64,000 bases of DNA from Streptomyces phaeofaciens (GCF_014648915.1 NZ_BMSA01000009.1:124001-188000), one strand, 5' to 3'; positions 1-8,558 are shown, numbered from the stretch's first letter. Notes: a model not told the origin generated them from the letters alone. A program made the numbers and translations.

Positions 1-34
1 CGCGCACCGGCCGGTCGGCCGGGTGGCCGCGCCG

Positions 35-220
35 TCAGTCCGGGACGGCGCGGCGCGGCCTGGCGACCAGCTCGCCCCCGCAGTTGGGGCAGACGCCCCG
101 CATCTGCGCGCCGCACGGCACGCAGAACGTGCACTCGTAGGAGCAGATTAGGGCCGGTGCCCCGGGCGGCAGCGCGGCGGTCGTGCAGCGCTCGCAGCGG
201 TCGCGCATCTCCAGGGCCAT
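35..220 (-). CDS. DUF1272-family cysteine-rich small protein
   Basis: A 61-residue protein of the DUF1272 family, which has no established function. It has a MALEMRDRCERC start and three Cys pairs (CERC, CSYECTFC, CPNC) that look like a compact zinc-ribbon fold. The start is the ATG ending at 220 because GAGGAG lies 8 nt before it; the longer upstream frame has no comparable ribosome site. It stands alone, reading leftward. A zinc-binding role is inferred from the cysteine spacing only. The family assignment is fairly secure. Confidence 0.85.
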   Translation of the reverse strand: MALEMRDRCERCTTAALPPGAPALICSYECTFCVPCGAQMRGVCPNCGGELVARPRRAVPD

Positions 221-404
221 CGCGTCCAGCTCCTCGTGCGTGGGGTGACCTGACGCGTCCCATCCTCGGCGCGCCCCGCTCGCACGGCAGTGCCGCGCCG
301 GGACAGAACCCGACACGATCGGGCCACCCCCGGCCGGGGGGCCGGGGCGCCCGATCGGACACGACCCCAGGCCGGTACGTCCCCGAGCGCGGTCCGCACG
401 GCCG

Positions 405-989
405 TCACCCCTGAGGGCCCCCGGGGAGGGCGCCCCGCCCCGGCGCGGACAGGTGCAGGACCTGGAACAGGTCGCCGTCCGCCTTCGGCGTGGCGTGCTC
501 CCACAGCGAGAAGTGCACGGTCTCCCAGCGGCTGGTGTCCACGGCCGCCGCGGCGAGCACCGCGCCGTCCTCCCGCGCCAGCCGCCCGGCCTCCGCCACC
601 GCCTCCCGCGCCACCTCGGACAGCACCACCCCGTCCGGCACCGGCCGGCGCCGCCGTACGGCGAACCGGGCGGGCGCACCCGTGGCCACGCCCTCGTGGT
701 GGGCCAGCCCGGTCCACTGCCGGACCACCGGGCGCCCGAAGTCGTCGCTCAGCCCCTGGAACGGGCCTCCCCAGAGGAAGGCGTTCATGCCCTCCACGGT
801 GTTCCACAGGTAGAACGGCGCGTACTGGTTCACCGGCGAGCCGTGCACCCCGCGCTCACGCACCAGGTACGCCTTGATCCCGAGGCCCTCCCAGTCGTCC
901 AGCAGATGCCCGACACGGGCCACGCGCGCGCGGACGACGCCCATGTCGTAGTCGGCGGGCAGCGTCAACTCGTACTGCATGGCATGCAT
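405..989 (-). CDS. DUF4865 family protein
   Basis: 194 residues, cytoplasmic, with no signal peptide or membrane segment. The sequence (MQYELTLPADYDMGVVRARV, VNQYAPFYLWNTVEGMNAFL, WTGLAHHEG) matches the DUF4865 family, which looks like a ferredoxin-like or monooxygenase-like fold; its function is unknown. AGGAGG lies 6 nt upstream of the ATG at 989; a second ATG at 980 is possible. The gene begins 10 bp after the end of a TetR gene and reads the same way, so the two form an operon. The likely role is a stress or small-molecule response gene co-transcribed with its repressor. Confidence 0.85.
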   Translation of the reverse strand: MHAMQYELTLPADYDMGVVRARVARVGHLLDDWEGLGIKAYLVRERGVHGSPVNQYAPFYLWNTVEGMNAFLWGGPFQGLSDDFGRPVVRQWTGLAHHEGVATGAPARFAVRRRRPVPDGVVLSEVAREAVAEAGRLAREDGAVLAAAAVDTSRWETVHFSLWEHATPKADGDLFQVLHLSAPGRGALPGGPQG

Positions 990-999
990 GTCGGGCCTC

Positions 1000-1566
1000 C
1001 TAGACGGCGGAGCGGGGTGCGAGCAGGCCGAGCAGGCCCCGGACGCCCGCGTCGAAGTCGGCGGGCGAGCCGGAGGCGCGGGCCAGGACATAGCCGCCCT
1101 GCACGGTGGCGACGACGGTCGCGGCGATCGCCTCCCCGTCCAGCTCGGGGCCGAACTGCCCCTGCTCCTTGCCCTCTTCGACGATCCCGGCGAGCTGTTC
1201 ACGGAGCCAGTCGAGGGTCTCGTCGACCGGCTCGCGCAACTCCTCGCTCGCGACGACGTCCGGATCCATCGTCAGCCGCCCGATCGGGCAGCCGCGCAGC
1301 ACCTCGCGCTCGCGCGTCAGGTACGCCTCGATGCGCTCGTACGGGGTGCCCGGCCCGTGGAGCACTCCCGCGGCACCGGCGCGCAACTCCTCGGCGGTCC
1401 GCCGGATCGCGGCCAGCGCGAGATCGGGCTTGCCCTTGAAGTGGTGGTACATGCTGCCCTGCCCGGCGCCCGCCCGCTCCAGGATCGCCTTGGGGCTGGT
1501 GCCCACGTACCCGCGTTCCCAGAGCAGTTCCCGGGTGGACTCGATCAGTCGCTCCGACGTCGTCAT
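1000..1566 (-). CDS. TetR family transcriptional regulator
   Basis: 188 residues. The N-terminal helix-turn-helix is typical of TetR (ERLIESTRELLWERGYVGTS, then ILERAGAGQGSMYHHFKGKPDL, residues about 5-50). A variable ligand-binding C-terminal half follows (TetR_C family, with RGCPIGRLTMDP). The ATG at 1566 sits 8 nt inside a near-perfect 20-bp palindrome (1575-1594), a probable autoregulatory operator. It is co-directional with the DUF4865 gene 10 bp downstream, which is the likely target. The ligand is not predictable from sequence. Confidence 0.93.
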   Translation of the reverse strand: MTTSERLIESTRELLWERGYVGTSPKAILERAGAGQGSMYHHFKGKPDLALAAIRRTAEELRAGAAGVLHGPGTPYERIEAYLTREREVLRGCPIGRLTMDPDVVASEELREPVDETLDWLREQLAGIVEEGKEQGQFGPELDGEAIAATVVATVQGGYVLARASGSPADFDAGVRGLLGLLAPRSAV

Positions 1567-1574
1567 GAAGCCAC

Positions 1575-1594
1575 TGTACATACTAGTAGTTACA
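1575..1594. promoter_or_regulatory. TetR operator palindrome
   Basis: The + strand reads TGTACATACTAGTAGTTACA, a 20-bp inverted repeat with 16 of 20 positions symmetric about ACTAGT. It lies 8 bp upstream of the tetR start codon, in an otherwise GC-rich region where this AT-rich block stands out. The position fits autorepression by the adjacent TetR protein, whose family often binds TAC..GTA-type palindromes. That the protein binds here is inferred. Confidence 0.7.
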
Positions 1595-1772
1595 GAAACG
1601 GGAGGGCGCGAGAGAGGGCACGAGAGGGAGCACGGGAGCATGCCGCACGCTCCCGTCTACTCCCCGGGAGGTATCCGCACTGCCGCTGGCCGTACGACGA
1701 CCCGGACCCCCTGCGCGCGGGACGGTCGAGGCGTAACGGAAGACGGAAGACCTCACCGAGGAGATGACCGAG

Positions 1773-2072
1773 ATGAACACCCTGGCGAACTGGGACGGCG
1801 GCCCCGGCCCGTGGATCCTGTTCCTCCCGTTGATCTGGGCGGCCGTCGTCGTCGGCGTCGTCACGTTCCTGCGCCGCACGGTGTGGCGCGGCCGCCGCGG
1901 CCCGTGGAACACGGTGGACGCGCGCCCCACCGGCGACTCGCCCCTGGCGGTCCTCGGCCGGCGCTTCGCCTCCGGCGAGATCGACGAGGACGAGTACTGG
2001 CGCCGGCTGTCCGTCCTGGACGAGCAGTTCGGCCGGTTCGACCGGTTCGACCGCAAGGGTGGTGCGGCATGA
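1773..2072 (+). CDS. Small membrane protein with SHOCT domain
   Basis: 99 residues. One transmembrane helix (about residues 13-35, WILFLPLIWAAVVVGVVTFL) is followed by a basic stretch and a C-terminal SHOCT motif (LAVLGRRFASGEIDEDEYWR, then RLSVLDEQF). The ATG at 1773 has GAGGAG 9 nt upstream; the earlier in-frame ATG at 1764 directly abuts the GAGGAG and is less likely. The stop overlaps the start of the ABC ATPase gene (ATGA), so it is translationally coupled to an ABC export system. SHOCT domains are thought to mediate oligomerisation; an accessory role for the transporter is inferred. Confidence 0.88.
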   Translation: MNTLANWDGGPGPWILFLPLIWAAVVVGVVTFLRRTVWRGRRGPWNTVDARPTGDSPLAVLGRRFASGEIDEDEYWRRLSVLDEQFGRFDRFDRKGGAA

Positions 2073-2818
2073 CGACCGCGACCGCCACCCGGACTGCCGC
2101 CCGGGTCGTCGACGCCGTGAAGGTCTACGGCGTCGGCGACACCGCCGTACGGGCCCTGGACGGGGTGAGCGTGGCCTTTCCGGCCGGACGCTTCACCGCG
2201 ATCATGGGCCCGTCGGGCTCCGGCAAGTCCACCCTGATGCACTGCGCAGCCGGCCTGGACACGCTCACCTCCGGCACCGCCCACATCGGCGACACCGAGC
2301 TGGGCACCCTCGACGACCGCCGTCTGACACTGCTGCGCCGCGACCGGGTCGGCTTCGTCTTCCAGGCGTTCAACCTGGTGCCCACCCTCACCGTCGAGGA
2401 GAACATCCGGCTGCCGCTGGACCTCGCGGGCGAGCGGGGCGAGCGGGAGCGGATCGACGCCCTGATCGACGTCGTCGGACTGCGCGACCGGCTCCGCCAC
2501 CGGCCCTCGGAACTCTCCGGCGGCCAGCAGCAGCGGGTCGCCGTGGCCCGGGCGTTCGCCGGCCGCCCCGATGTCGTCTTCGCCGACGAGCCCACCGGCA
2601 ACCTCGACTCCCGCTCCGGCGGAGAGGTGCTCGGGCTGCTCGCCCGGACCGTGCGCGAGACCGGCCGCACGGTCGTCATGGTCACCCACGACCCGGTGGC
2701 CGCCGCCCACGCCGACGAGGTCGTCTTCCTTGCCGACGGACGCCTCGTCGACCGGATGGAGTCCCCGACCGCCGACCGCGTCCTGGACCGCATGAAAGCC
2801 TTCGAGGTGCCGTCATGA
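2069..2818 (+). CDS. ABC transporter ATP-binding protein (MacB/LolD type)
   Basis: 249 residues, with all ABC motifs: Walker A GPSGSGKST (about residues 48-56), Q-loop VFQAFNLVPTLTVEEN, signature LSGGQQQRVAVARA, Walker B VVFADEPTGNLD and the H-loop VTHD. The EEN and GNLD spacing is typical of the MacB/LolD/FtsE class that pairs with FtsX-fold permeases. It energises the permease encoded immediately downstream, with ATGA overlaps at both ends. Substrate is unknown; in actinomycetes such pairs are often linked to antimicrobial or cell-envelope stress resistance. Confidence 0.95.
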   Translation: MTTATATRTAARVVDAVKVYGVGDTAVRALDGVSVAFPAGRFTAIMGPSGSGKSTLMHCAAGLDTLTSGTAHIGDTELGTLDDRRLTLLRRDRVGFVFQAFNLVPTLTVEENIRLPLDLAGERGERERIDALIDVVGLRDRLRHRPSELSGGQQQRVAVARAFAGRPDVVFADEPTGNLDSRSGGEVLGLLARTVRETGRTVVMVTHDPVAAAHADEVVFLADGRLVDRMESPTADRVLDRMKAFEVPS

Positions 2819-5376
2819 GGACCGCCGTCCGCCTCAGCCTGTCCTCGCTCCGCGCCCACCGGCGCCGCTTCGCCGGGACCTTCCTCGCCGTCTTCCTCGG
2901 CGTGGCCTTCCTGGCCGGCACCCTCGTCATGGGCGACACCCTGCGCGCGAGCTTCGACTCGATGTTCGGCAGCGCGACCGCCGGCACGGACGCGGTGGTC
3001 CGGGGCGCCGACGCCGTCACCACCCCCGGCGAGAGCCAGGGCGTGCGAGCCCCCGTGCCCACCTCCCTGGTCACGGCCGTCGAGGCGGTCCCCGGCGTGG
3101 CGGCCGCCGCCCCGGACATCCAGGGCGCGGGCCAGCTCGTCGGCCGCGACGGCGAGCCGATCGGCGGCCAGGGCCCGCCCACCCTCGCCGGCAACTGGAT
3201 CACCGATCCGAAGCTCAATCCCTACCGGCTCGCCGAGGGCCGTGCCCCCGCCCGCTCCGGCGAGGTCGTCGTCAACCGCGGCGCCGCCGACAAGGGCGGC
3301 CTGGGGATCGGCGACACCACCACCCTCAGGACGCCGGACCCGGTGCGGGTGACGATCGTCGGCCTCGCGACCTTCGGCGGCGAGGACGGCATGGCCCAGG
3401 TGACGTTCACCGGGCTGACCCGCGCCGACGCCGAGAAGTACCTCACCGCCCGGCCCGGCCTGGCCGCGAGCATCGTGGTGCGGGCCGAACCCGGCGTGAG
3501 CGGGTCGCAGCTCGTCGACCGGCTGACTCCCGTACTGCCACACGGAGTCGAGGCCATCACCGGCCGACAGGCCGCGCAGGAGAACACCGACATGATCGCC
3601 AGCCAGTTTTTGACGATCTTCACCACGTTCCTGCTGGTGTTCTCCGGGGTCGCCCTGCTCGTCGCGACCTTCTCCATCCACAACACCTTCGCGATCGTCG
3701 TCGCCCAGCGCACCCGGGACAACGCCCTGCTGCGCGCGCTCGGCGCCTCCCGGCGTCAGGTCACCGCCGCGACCCTCGTCGAGGCGGGCGCGGTCGCCGT
3801 GATCGCCTCCGCGGCCGGACTCGCGGGCGGCATCGGCATCGCGGCCGGCCTCCAGGCCCTGTTCCCGGCCATCGGATTCCCGTTCCCCGAGGGGGACCTG
3901 GTGATCGGCATCCTGTCGCTCACCCTGCCGCTGGCGGTCGGCGTCCTGGTCTGCGTCGGCTCCGCGCTCCTGCCCGCCGTACGCGCCGGGCGCACCGCCC
4001 CGCTGGCCGCGCTGCGCGAGACCGCCGTCGACACCTCCGGCGCCTCCCGCCCGCGCGCGGTCACCGGAGCCGGCCTGCTCGCCCTCGCCCTCGCGATGAC
4101 CCTCACCGGCGTGCTGGTCTCCCCGTCCGTCTGGCCGGCCGGCGTCGGCGCCGTCCTGGCCCTGGCCGCCTTCGTCGTCCTCGGCCCGGTCGCCTCCGGT
4201 ACGGCCGTGCGGGTGCTCGGCGCCCCCCTCGAACGGCTCCGGGGTGTCACCGGCGGGCTCGCCCGGCGCAACGCCCTGCGCAGCCCCGGGCGGACCGCCG
4301 CCACCGCGAGCGCGCTGATGATCGGCGTGGCCGTGGTCGCCCTGTTCACCGTGTTCGGGGCCTCGCTCAAGGCGACCATGGACCAGACCGTCTCCCGCTC
4401 CTTCGCGGGCGACGTCGCCGTCAGCACCCCGTCCTTCGGCGCCGGCGGCAGCGGCCTCAGCCCGAAACTGGCCCCCGCGATCGCCGCCCTCCCGGAGGTC
4501 GACACCGCCGTCGGACTCGGGCGCGGGGTCGCCGAGGTGGACGGCGCGGGACGGGCGCTGACCGTCACCGACCCGGTGGCACTGGAACGGACCTTCGACC
4601 TCGGCGAGGTGCGGGGCTCCCTGCGCGACCTCGGCACCGACGGCCTCGCCCTCACCGGGCAGGAGGCCGACCGGCGGGGCCTCCACCTCGGCGACACGGC
4701 CCGCCTCACCTTCACCGACGGCGAACGGCGGACCTTCACCGTCCGCGCGGTCTACGGCCGTTCCGAGCTCGCCGGCGACTACGTCGTCACCCGCGCCGCC
4801 TGGGCCCCGCACCGCACCCAGGACGCGGACACGCTGGTCGCCGTCTCCTTCAAGGACGGTGTGGCCACGAGCGCCGGCGAGGCGGCGGTCGAAAAGGTCG
4901 CCGAGCGGTACGGCAACCCCGAGGTCCAGACCCGCGACGAGTACGCCGCGTCCTCGGCGGGCGGCATCGACATGATGCTCACGCTCGTCTACGCCCTGCT
5001 CGCCCTCGCCGTCCTCATCGCGCTGCTCGGCATCGCCAACACGCTGACTCTGGCCGTCCACGAGCGCACCCGCGAACTGGGGCTGCTGCGGGCCGTCGGC
5101 CAGACCCGGTCCCAGCTGCGGGCCATGGTCCGCTGGGAGTCGGTGCTGGTCGCCGCGTTCGGCACGGCGGGCGGACTGGTGCTCGGCGCCTTCCTGGGCT
5201 GGGTCCTGGTCCGCGCCTCCGACGGGGCGAGCGACAGCTCCTTCGCCTTCGCCGTGCCGCCCGCCCAGCTCGCCGTGGTGGCCCTGGTGGGCCTCGCGGC
5301 GGGCGCCCTCGCGGGCCTGCGCCCGGCCCGGCGGGCCGCCCGGCTGGACGTCCTGCGGGCCATCGCCACGGAATGA
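2815..5376 (+). CDS. FtsX-like ABC transporter permease
   Basis: 853 residues. This is the large MacB/FtsX-type permease layout: an N-terminal membrane anchor (FAGTFLAVFLGVAFLAGTLV, about 18-38), a first extracytoplasmic MacB periplasmic-core-like domain, three membrane helices (about 258-410), a fourth helix pair (about 420-460), a second N-terminal anchor and extracytoplasmic domain (about 495-715), and a final set of three helices ending GLRPARRAARLDVLRAIATE. The duplicated FtsX arrangement is usual for Gram-positive permeases of this size. It is coupled by ATGA overlap to the ATPase, completing a SHOCT-ATPase-permease operon. Confidence 0.95.
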   Translation: MRTAVRLSLSSLRAHRRRFAGTFLAVFLGVAFLAGTLVMGDTLRASFDSMFGSATAGTDAVVRGADAVTTPGESQGVRAPVPTSLVTAVEAVPGVAAAAPDIQGAGQLVGRDGEPIGGQGPPTLAGNWITDPKLNPYRLAEGRAPARSGEVVVNRGAADKGGLGIGDTTTLRTPDPVRVTIVGLATFGGEDGMAQVTFTGLTRADAEKYLTARPGLAASIVVRAEPGVSGSQLVDRLTPVLPHGVEAITGRQAAQENTDMIASQFLTIFTTFLLVFSGVALLVATFSIHNTFAIVVAQRTRDNALLRALGASRRQVTAATLVEAGAVAVIASAAGLAGGIGIAAGLQALFPAIGFPFPEGDLVIGILSLTLPLAVGVLVCVGSALLPAVRAGRTAPLAALRETAVDTSGASRPRAVTGAGLLALALAMTLTGVLVSPSVWPAGVGAVLALAAFVVLGPVASGTAVRVLGAPLERLRGVTGGLARRNALRSPGRTAATASALMIGVAVVALFTVFGASLKATMDQTVSRSFAGDVAVSTPSFGAGGSGLSPKLAPAIAALPEVDTAVGLGRGVAEVDGAGRALTVTDPVALERTFDLGEVRGSLRDLGTDGLALTGQEADRRGLHLGDTARLTFTDGERRTFTVRAVYGRSELAGDYVVTRAAWAPHRTQDADTLVAVSFKDGVATSAGEAAVEKVAERYGNPEVQTRDEYAASSAGGIDMMLTLVYALLALAVLIALLGIANTLTLAVHERTRELGLLRAVGQTRSQLRAMVRWESVLVAAFGTAGGLVLGAFLGWVLVRASDGASDSSFAFAVPPAQLAVVALVGLAAGALAGLRPARRAARLDVLRAIATE

Positions 5377-5394
5377 CCGGCACCCGGGCGCACC

Positions 5395-5449
5395 GGTCGT
5401 GCCGCGTGGTGACCGGCCCCCGAAGGGCGGGCCGCACCGTGGCACGACC
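5395..5449. terminator. Probable bidirectional terminator hairpin
   Basis: The arms GGTCGTGCC (5395-5403) and GGCACGACC (5441-5449) are perfect complements, and the enclosed GC-rich sequence continues as an imperfect stem. It sits between the convergent permease (+) and kinase-like (-) genes, where a shared terminator is expected. There is no U tract, as is common in Streptomyces. Confidence 0.6.
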
Positions 5450-5477
5450 CGCACCCTCAGGCCAGGTCACCGCCCGG

Positions 5478-6014
5478 TCAGCCGACGACGGCGGACCGGG
5501 CGGGAGCATGCGCGGGCCGGTGCGCGTCCACGGAGACGACCTCCGCGAACCGCGGCGCGACCTGTTCCCGGGGCGTACGGCGCGGCGGACGGGCCACCCG
5601 CTCCGGCGGGGAGACCGCCGCGGGCAGCGTGAACCAGACGACCTTGCCGGACTCGCCGTCCGGCCGCGCGCCCCAGCTCTCGCTCACCGCGGCCACCATC
5701 GCGAGCCCGCGCCCGCAGGTGGCGAGCGCCTCCTCGTCGACGGCCCCGACCACCGGAAGCCGCGGATCGTGGTCCCGGACGGAGACGGTGAGCCGGTCGA
5801 GCAGCACCTCCATCTCCACGACGCACAACTTGTCGGGCTCGGCGTGCCGGTGGACGTTGGTCAACAGCTCCGTCACACCGAGCGCGGCCCGGTCTATCAA
5901 GGGATCCAGATGCCAGTAGCGCAACTGCGCCGATACGATTCTGCGGACCTGGCCGATCCGCGACGGCAGGGCTTGGAGCTCCACCGTGCAGTGCCTGCTT
6001 GGGTTGCTGATCAC
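5478..6014 (-). CDS. RsbW-like ATP-binding protein (anti-sigma kinase family)
   Basis: 178 residues, HATPase_c fold of the RsbW/SpoIIAB family, which is very abundant in Streptomyces. The N box is ALGVTELLTNVHRHA (about residues 44-58), then VRDHDPRLP (G1-like, about 81-89) and TCGRGLAMVAAVSESWG (G2/lid). The C-terminal 35 residues are a low-complexity Pro/Arg tail. The GTG at 6014 is chosen because GGGGAG lies 9 nt upstream. Family members bind sigma factors or anti-sigma antagonists; the partner is not encoded next door. Confidence 0.9.
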   Translation of the reverse strand: MISNPSRHCTVELQALPSRIGQVRRIVSAQLRYWHLDPLIDRAALGVTELLTNVHRHAEPDKLCVVEMEVLLDRLTVSVRDHDPRLPVVGAVDEEALATCGRGLAMVAAVSESWGARPDGESGKVVWFTLPAAVSPPERVARPPRRTPREQVAPRFAEVVSVDAHRPAHAPARSAVVG

Positions 6015-6200
6015 GGCTGCGACTCCCCGACTGAGGTCCGGAAGAACACGGAGTTCGGATCGATCGAGCAGAGCTGCTGCGCAAGGCGGCCGCCTGCTGT
6101 CGTGGCCGGCGGGGCTGGTTCGCAGCGTTATCGCCGGTAAACCCAGAGTGACGTGAGAACAGCGTGACTCAGGGGATACGACTGCGCAACTCGCGCCGCG

Positions 6201-6524
6201 TCAGCGGCGCCGGCCCGCGGCCTTCCGCACGGCTTCGATGAACCGGCGGGCCGCGGGCGGGCCGGGCTCGCCGGGGGCCGGGTCGTGGTCGCCGAGGGTC
6301 AGCAGGTACCGGTTGCCGTTCAGGTCGGCCAGCGCCCGGTCCTCCGGGGCGAACCAGGGCCGGGAGGCGCGGACCGCCTGCACCGGCGCACTGTCGATCT
6401 CGCTGCCGTAGCTGGTGAGCAGCTCCAGCCTGCCGCCGCTGATCCGCACCTGCCCGGCCCGGGTGAGCGAGCGCAGCCGCTTCCCGATCCGCACGCCCGT
6501 CGCCGTGAACTCCGGCTCCGCCAT
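6201..6524 (-). CDS. Conserved hypothetical protein, 107 aa
   Basis: A soluble 107-residue protein beginning MAEPEFTATGVRIGKRLRSL. Alternating hydrophobic residues (GQVRISGGRLELLTSYGSEI, then NGNRYLLTLGDHD) suggest a small beta-rich, PH-like or barrel fold. I recognise no named family. The ATG at 6524 is chosen over upstream in-frame ATGs because the protein-like composition begins there and GAGGGG lies just before it. Found in other Streptomyces as far as I can recall; function unknown. Confidence 0.72.
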   Translation of the reverse strand: MAEPEFTATGVRIGKRLRSLTRAGQVRISGGRLELLTSYGSEIDSAPVQAVRASRPWFAPEDRALADLNGNRYLLTLGDHDPAPGEPGPPAARRFIEAVRKAAGRRR

Positions 6525-6883
6525 GCCTCTCCGCCCCCTCGCGGTCGTCCTCCGCCGATCGAACTCGTGTCCGTGATTCCGTGTGCGCCCCCGTGCGGGA
6601 CCCGCTCCCGCCCAGGGGCTTTCGCCCGGTCCGGGAGTTTCGCCCCGCCCGGTGCAGTCTGCCCGCGCCGGGCGTCGAGCACCAGTACGCACGCCGGGCC
6701 GGTCCGCGCCGGGGGAGCATTCGCGCGAATGCGCCCCCCGGCTGTCCACGCCCGCCCCCCAGCGTCGCCTTTGAGGCCCTCAAAGGTGTGTTTATGCAGG
6801 TGAGAAGCGGTACGGAAGGTGCCTATGATCGGTGTGTCGGCCGCGCGACACGCCGTTTGCGCGAAGTGCGAAGGAGCCCCGCC
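6525..6883. other. 359-bp divergent intergenic region
   Basis: Control region between the leftward hypothetical gene and the rightward cysteine desulfhydrase-like gene. It holds a perfect 19-bp palindrome (6768-6786), a -10-like TATGAT at 6824-6829 and the AAGGAG ribosome site at 6871-6876. The remaining 240 bp shows long antisense-type open frames but no convincing gene. Confidence 0.6.
6768..6786. promoter_or_regulatory. Perfect 9+1+9 palindrome upstream of cysteine gene
   Basis: The sequence CCTTTGAGGCCCTCAAAGG has two perfect 9-nt arms around one central base. It ends 37 bp before the TATGAT -10-like box (6824-6829) and 97 bp before the GTG start of the desulfhydrase-like gene. This spacing would put it just upstream of the -35 region, suiting an activator or an upstream repressor site. 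The cognate factor is not known; a sulfur- or cysteine-responsive regulator is an inference from the downstream gene. Confidence 0.65.
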
Positions 6884-8008
6884 GTGACCACCCCTCAGCA
6901 GACCCGGACCGGTGCCACCCTCGACGTCGACCACAGCGACGCCGCCTACCGCGGCTGGCTGAAAGAAGCCGTCCGCCGGGTCCAGGCCGACGCCAACCGT
7001 TCGGCCGACACCCATCTGCTGCGCTTCCCCCTCCCGGACCGCTGGGGCATCGACCTGTACCTCAAGGACGAGTCGACCCACCCGACCGGCAGCCTCAAGC
7101 ACCGCCTGGCCCGCTCCCTCTTCCTCTACGGCCTCTGCAACGGCTGGATCCGGCCGGGCCGCCCGGTGATCGAGGCGTCCAGCGGCTCCACGGCCGTCTC
7201 CGAGGCGTACTTCGCCAAGCTGATCGGCGTGCCCTTCATCGCCGTCATGCCGCGCACCACCAGCGCCGAGAAGATCCGCCTCATCGAGTTCCACGGCGGG
7301 AGCTGCCACTTCGTCGACGACTCCCGCACGATGTACGAGGAGTCCGCCCGTCTCGCGGCGGACACCGGCGGCCACTACATGGACCAGTTCACCTACGCCG
7401 AACGGGCCACGGACTGGCGCGGCAACAACAACATCGCCGAATCCATCTTCCGGCAGCTGGAGTTGGAGCGGTTCCCGGAGCCCGCGTGGATCGTGGCCAC
7501 GGCCGGCACCGGCGGCACCTCGGCGACCCTCGCCCGCTACGTCCACTACACCCAGCGCGACACCCGCATCTGTGTCGCCGACCCGGACAACTCCTGTTTC
7601 TTCGAGGGCTGGACCAGCGGCGATCCCGACGTCACCTGCGACTGCGGCTCCCGTATCGAGGGCATCGGCCGGCCCCGGATGGAGCCCAGCTTCGTGCCCG
7701 GCGCCATCGACCGGATGATGAAGGTCCCCGACGCGGCCAGTGTCGCCGCCGTCCGCGCGCTGGAACAGGCCATCGGCCGCAAGGCGGGCGGTTCGACCGG
7801 CACCGGGCTGTGGAGCGCGCTCAAGATCGTCGCCGAGATGGTCGCGCAGGGGCGCCGCGGCAGCGTGGTCACCCTGCTGTGCGACCCGGGGGACCGCTAT
7901 CTCGACAAGTACTACTCCGACACCTGGCTGGCCGAACAGGGCCTGGACATCGCCCCGTACACCGCGGCGATCGACTCCCTGCTGGCGACGGGCGTCTGGC
8001 CGGAATGA
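6884..8008 (+). CDS. PLP-dependent cysteine desulfhydrase/synthase (Cds1-like)
   Basis: 374 residues of the fold-II PLP family. The lysine motif is THPTGSLKHRLARSLF (PLP Lys about residue 71), followed by the phosphate-site SSGSTAVSEAYFA and a Gly-rich ATAGTGGTSATLARY. A CxCG region (VTCDCGSRIEGIGRP) is characteristic of actinobacterial Cds1, which releases H2S, pyruvate and ammonia from L-cysteine. A cysteine synthase activity cannot be excluded from sequence alone. GTG start with AAGGAG 7 nt upstream. It stands alone downstream of a perfect palindrome. Confidence 0.9.
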   Translation: MTTPQQTRTGATLDVDHSDAAYRGWLKEAVRRVQADANRSADTHLLRFPLPDRWGIDLYLKDESTHPTGSLKHRLARSLFLYGLCNGWIRPGRPVIEASSGSTAVSEAYFAKLIGVPFIAVMPRTTSAEKIRLIEFHGGSCHFVDDSRTMYEESARLAADTGGHYMDQFTYAERATDWRGNNNIAESIFRQLELERFPEPAWIVATAGTGGTSATLARYVHYTQRDTRICVADPDNSCFFEGWTSGDPDVTCDCGSRIEGIGRPRMEPSFVPGAIDRMMKVPDAASVAAVRALEQAIGRKAGGSTGTGLWSALKIVAEMVAQGRRGSVVTLLCDPGDRYLDKYYSDTWLAEQGLDIAPYTAAIDSLLATGVWPE

Positions 8009-8037
8009 GCCGGGCGGCCGGGCCGGGAGCGAGCGGA

Positions 8038-8070
8038 GGCCGGTGCCGGCGGGACGATGCCCGGCCTCGG
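8038..8070. terminator. Possible terminator hairpin
   Basis: Complementary arms GAGGCCGG (8038-8045) and CCGGCCTC (8063-8070) lie between the convergent desulfhydrase-like (+) and SRPBCC (-) genes. The loop is 17 nt and partly self-complementary, with no U tract, so this is a tentative call. Confidence 0.4.
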
Positions 8071-8072
8071 TG

Positions 8073-8558
8073 CTACCCCGCTGTCCTGAGCCGCCGGTCC
8101 AGTGCCGTCACCGCGCCCCGGAAGGACCGCCCCAGTCCGGGCCGGGCCAGCCGCAGCCCGGCCCGGAACACGGCCGGGCCGTCCGCCGCGAACGTCCACT
8201 GCACCCGGGTCCCGGCGCCCGCCGGAGTGAGCCGCCACTCCTCGACCAGGGCCCGGACGGCCGGGACGTTGGTGACGTCCACCCGATAGGCGTACACGCA
8301 GGCCGCTCCGGCCGCCTCGGCCGCGAGCACCGTCTCGCGGAAGCGCGTACCGCCCCGCAGCCGCACGTCCCGGGCCGAGCCGCCGTCCAGCGGCTGGGCG
8401 GAGGTCACCGCGGGGAACCACTCGGCCCAGCCGGGCACGTCCCGCGCGAGCGCCTCGAAGACCCGCTCCGGGGAAGCGACCACCTCACGGGCGAAGACCA
8501 GCCGTACGGGAGCGGTTCCGACGAAGTCGAGCCCTTCGGGGCGCAGTCGGCGGGCCAT
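8073..8558 (-). CDS. SRPBCC family protein (polyketide cyclase/START-like)
   Basis: 161 residues with the pattern of the helix-grip SRPBCC superfamily: an N-terminal strand (VRLVFAREVVASPERVFEAL, about 18-37), WAEWFPAV, paired strands across the middle (FRETVLAAE, VYAYRVDVTN), and a long C-terminal helix (RSFRGAVTALDRRL). Family members bind lipids, polyketides or other hydrophobic ligands; the ligand here is unknown. It is followed at the left by a possible terminator and lies 57 bp from the DeoR gene, reading the same way. Confidence 0.85.
   Translation of the reverse strand: MARRLRPEGLDFVGTAPVRLVFAREVVASPERVFEALARDVPGWAEWFPAVTSAQPLDGGSARDVRLRGGTRFRETVLAAEAAGAACVYAYRVDVTNVPAVRALVEEWRLTPAGAGTRVQWTFAADGPAVFRAGLRLARPGLGRSFRGAVTALDRRLRTAG

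Noticed and set aside
6140..6180. BldD-like GTGAC repeats upstream of the RsbW-like gene
   Set aside because: The repeats match only part of a BldD box and are not symmetric enough to support a site.
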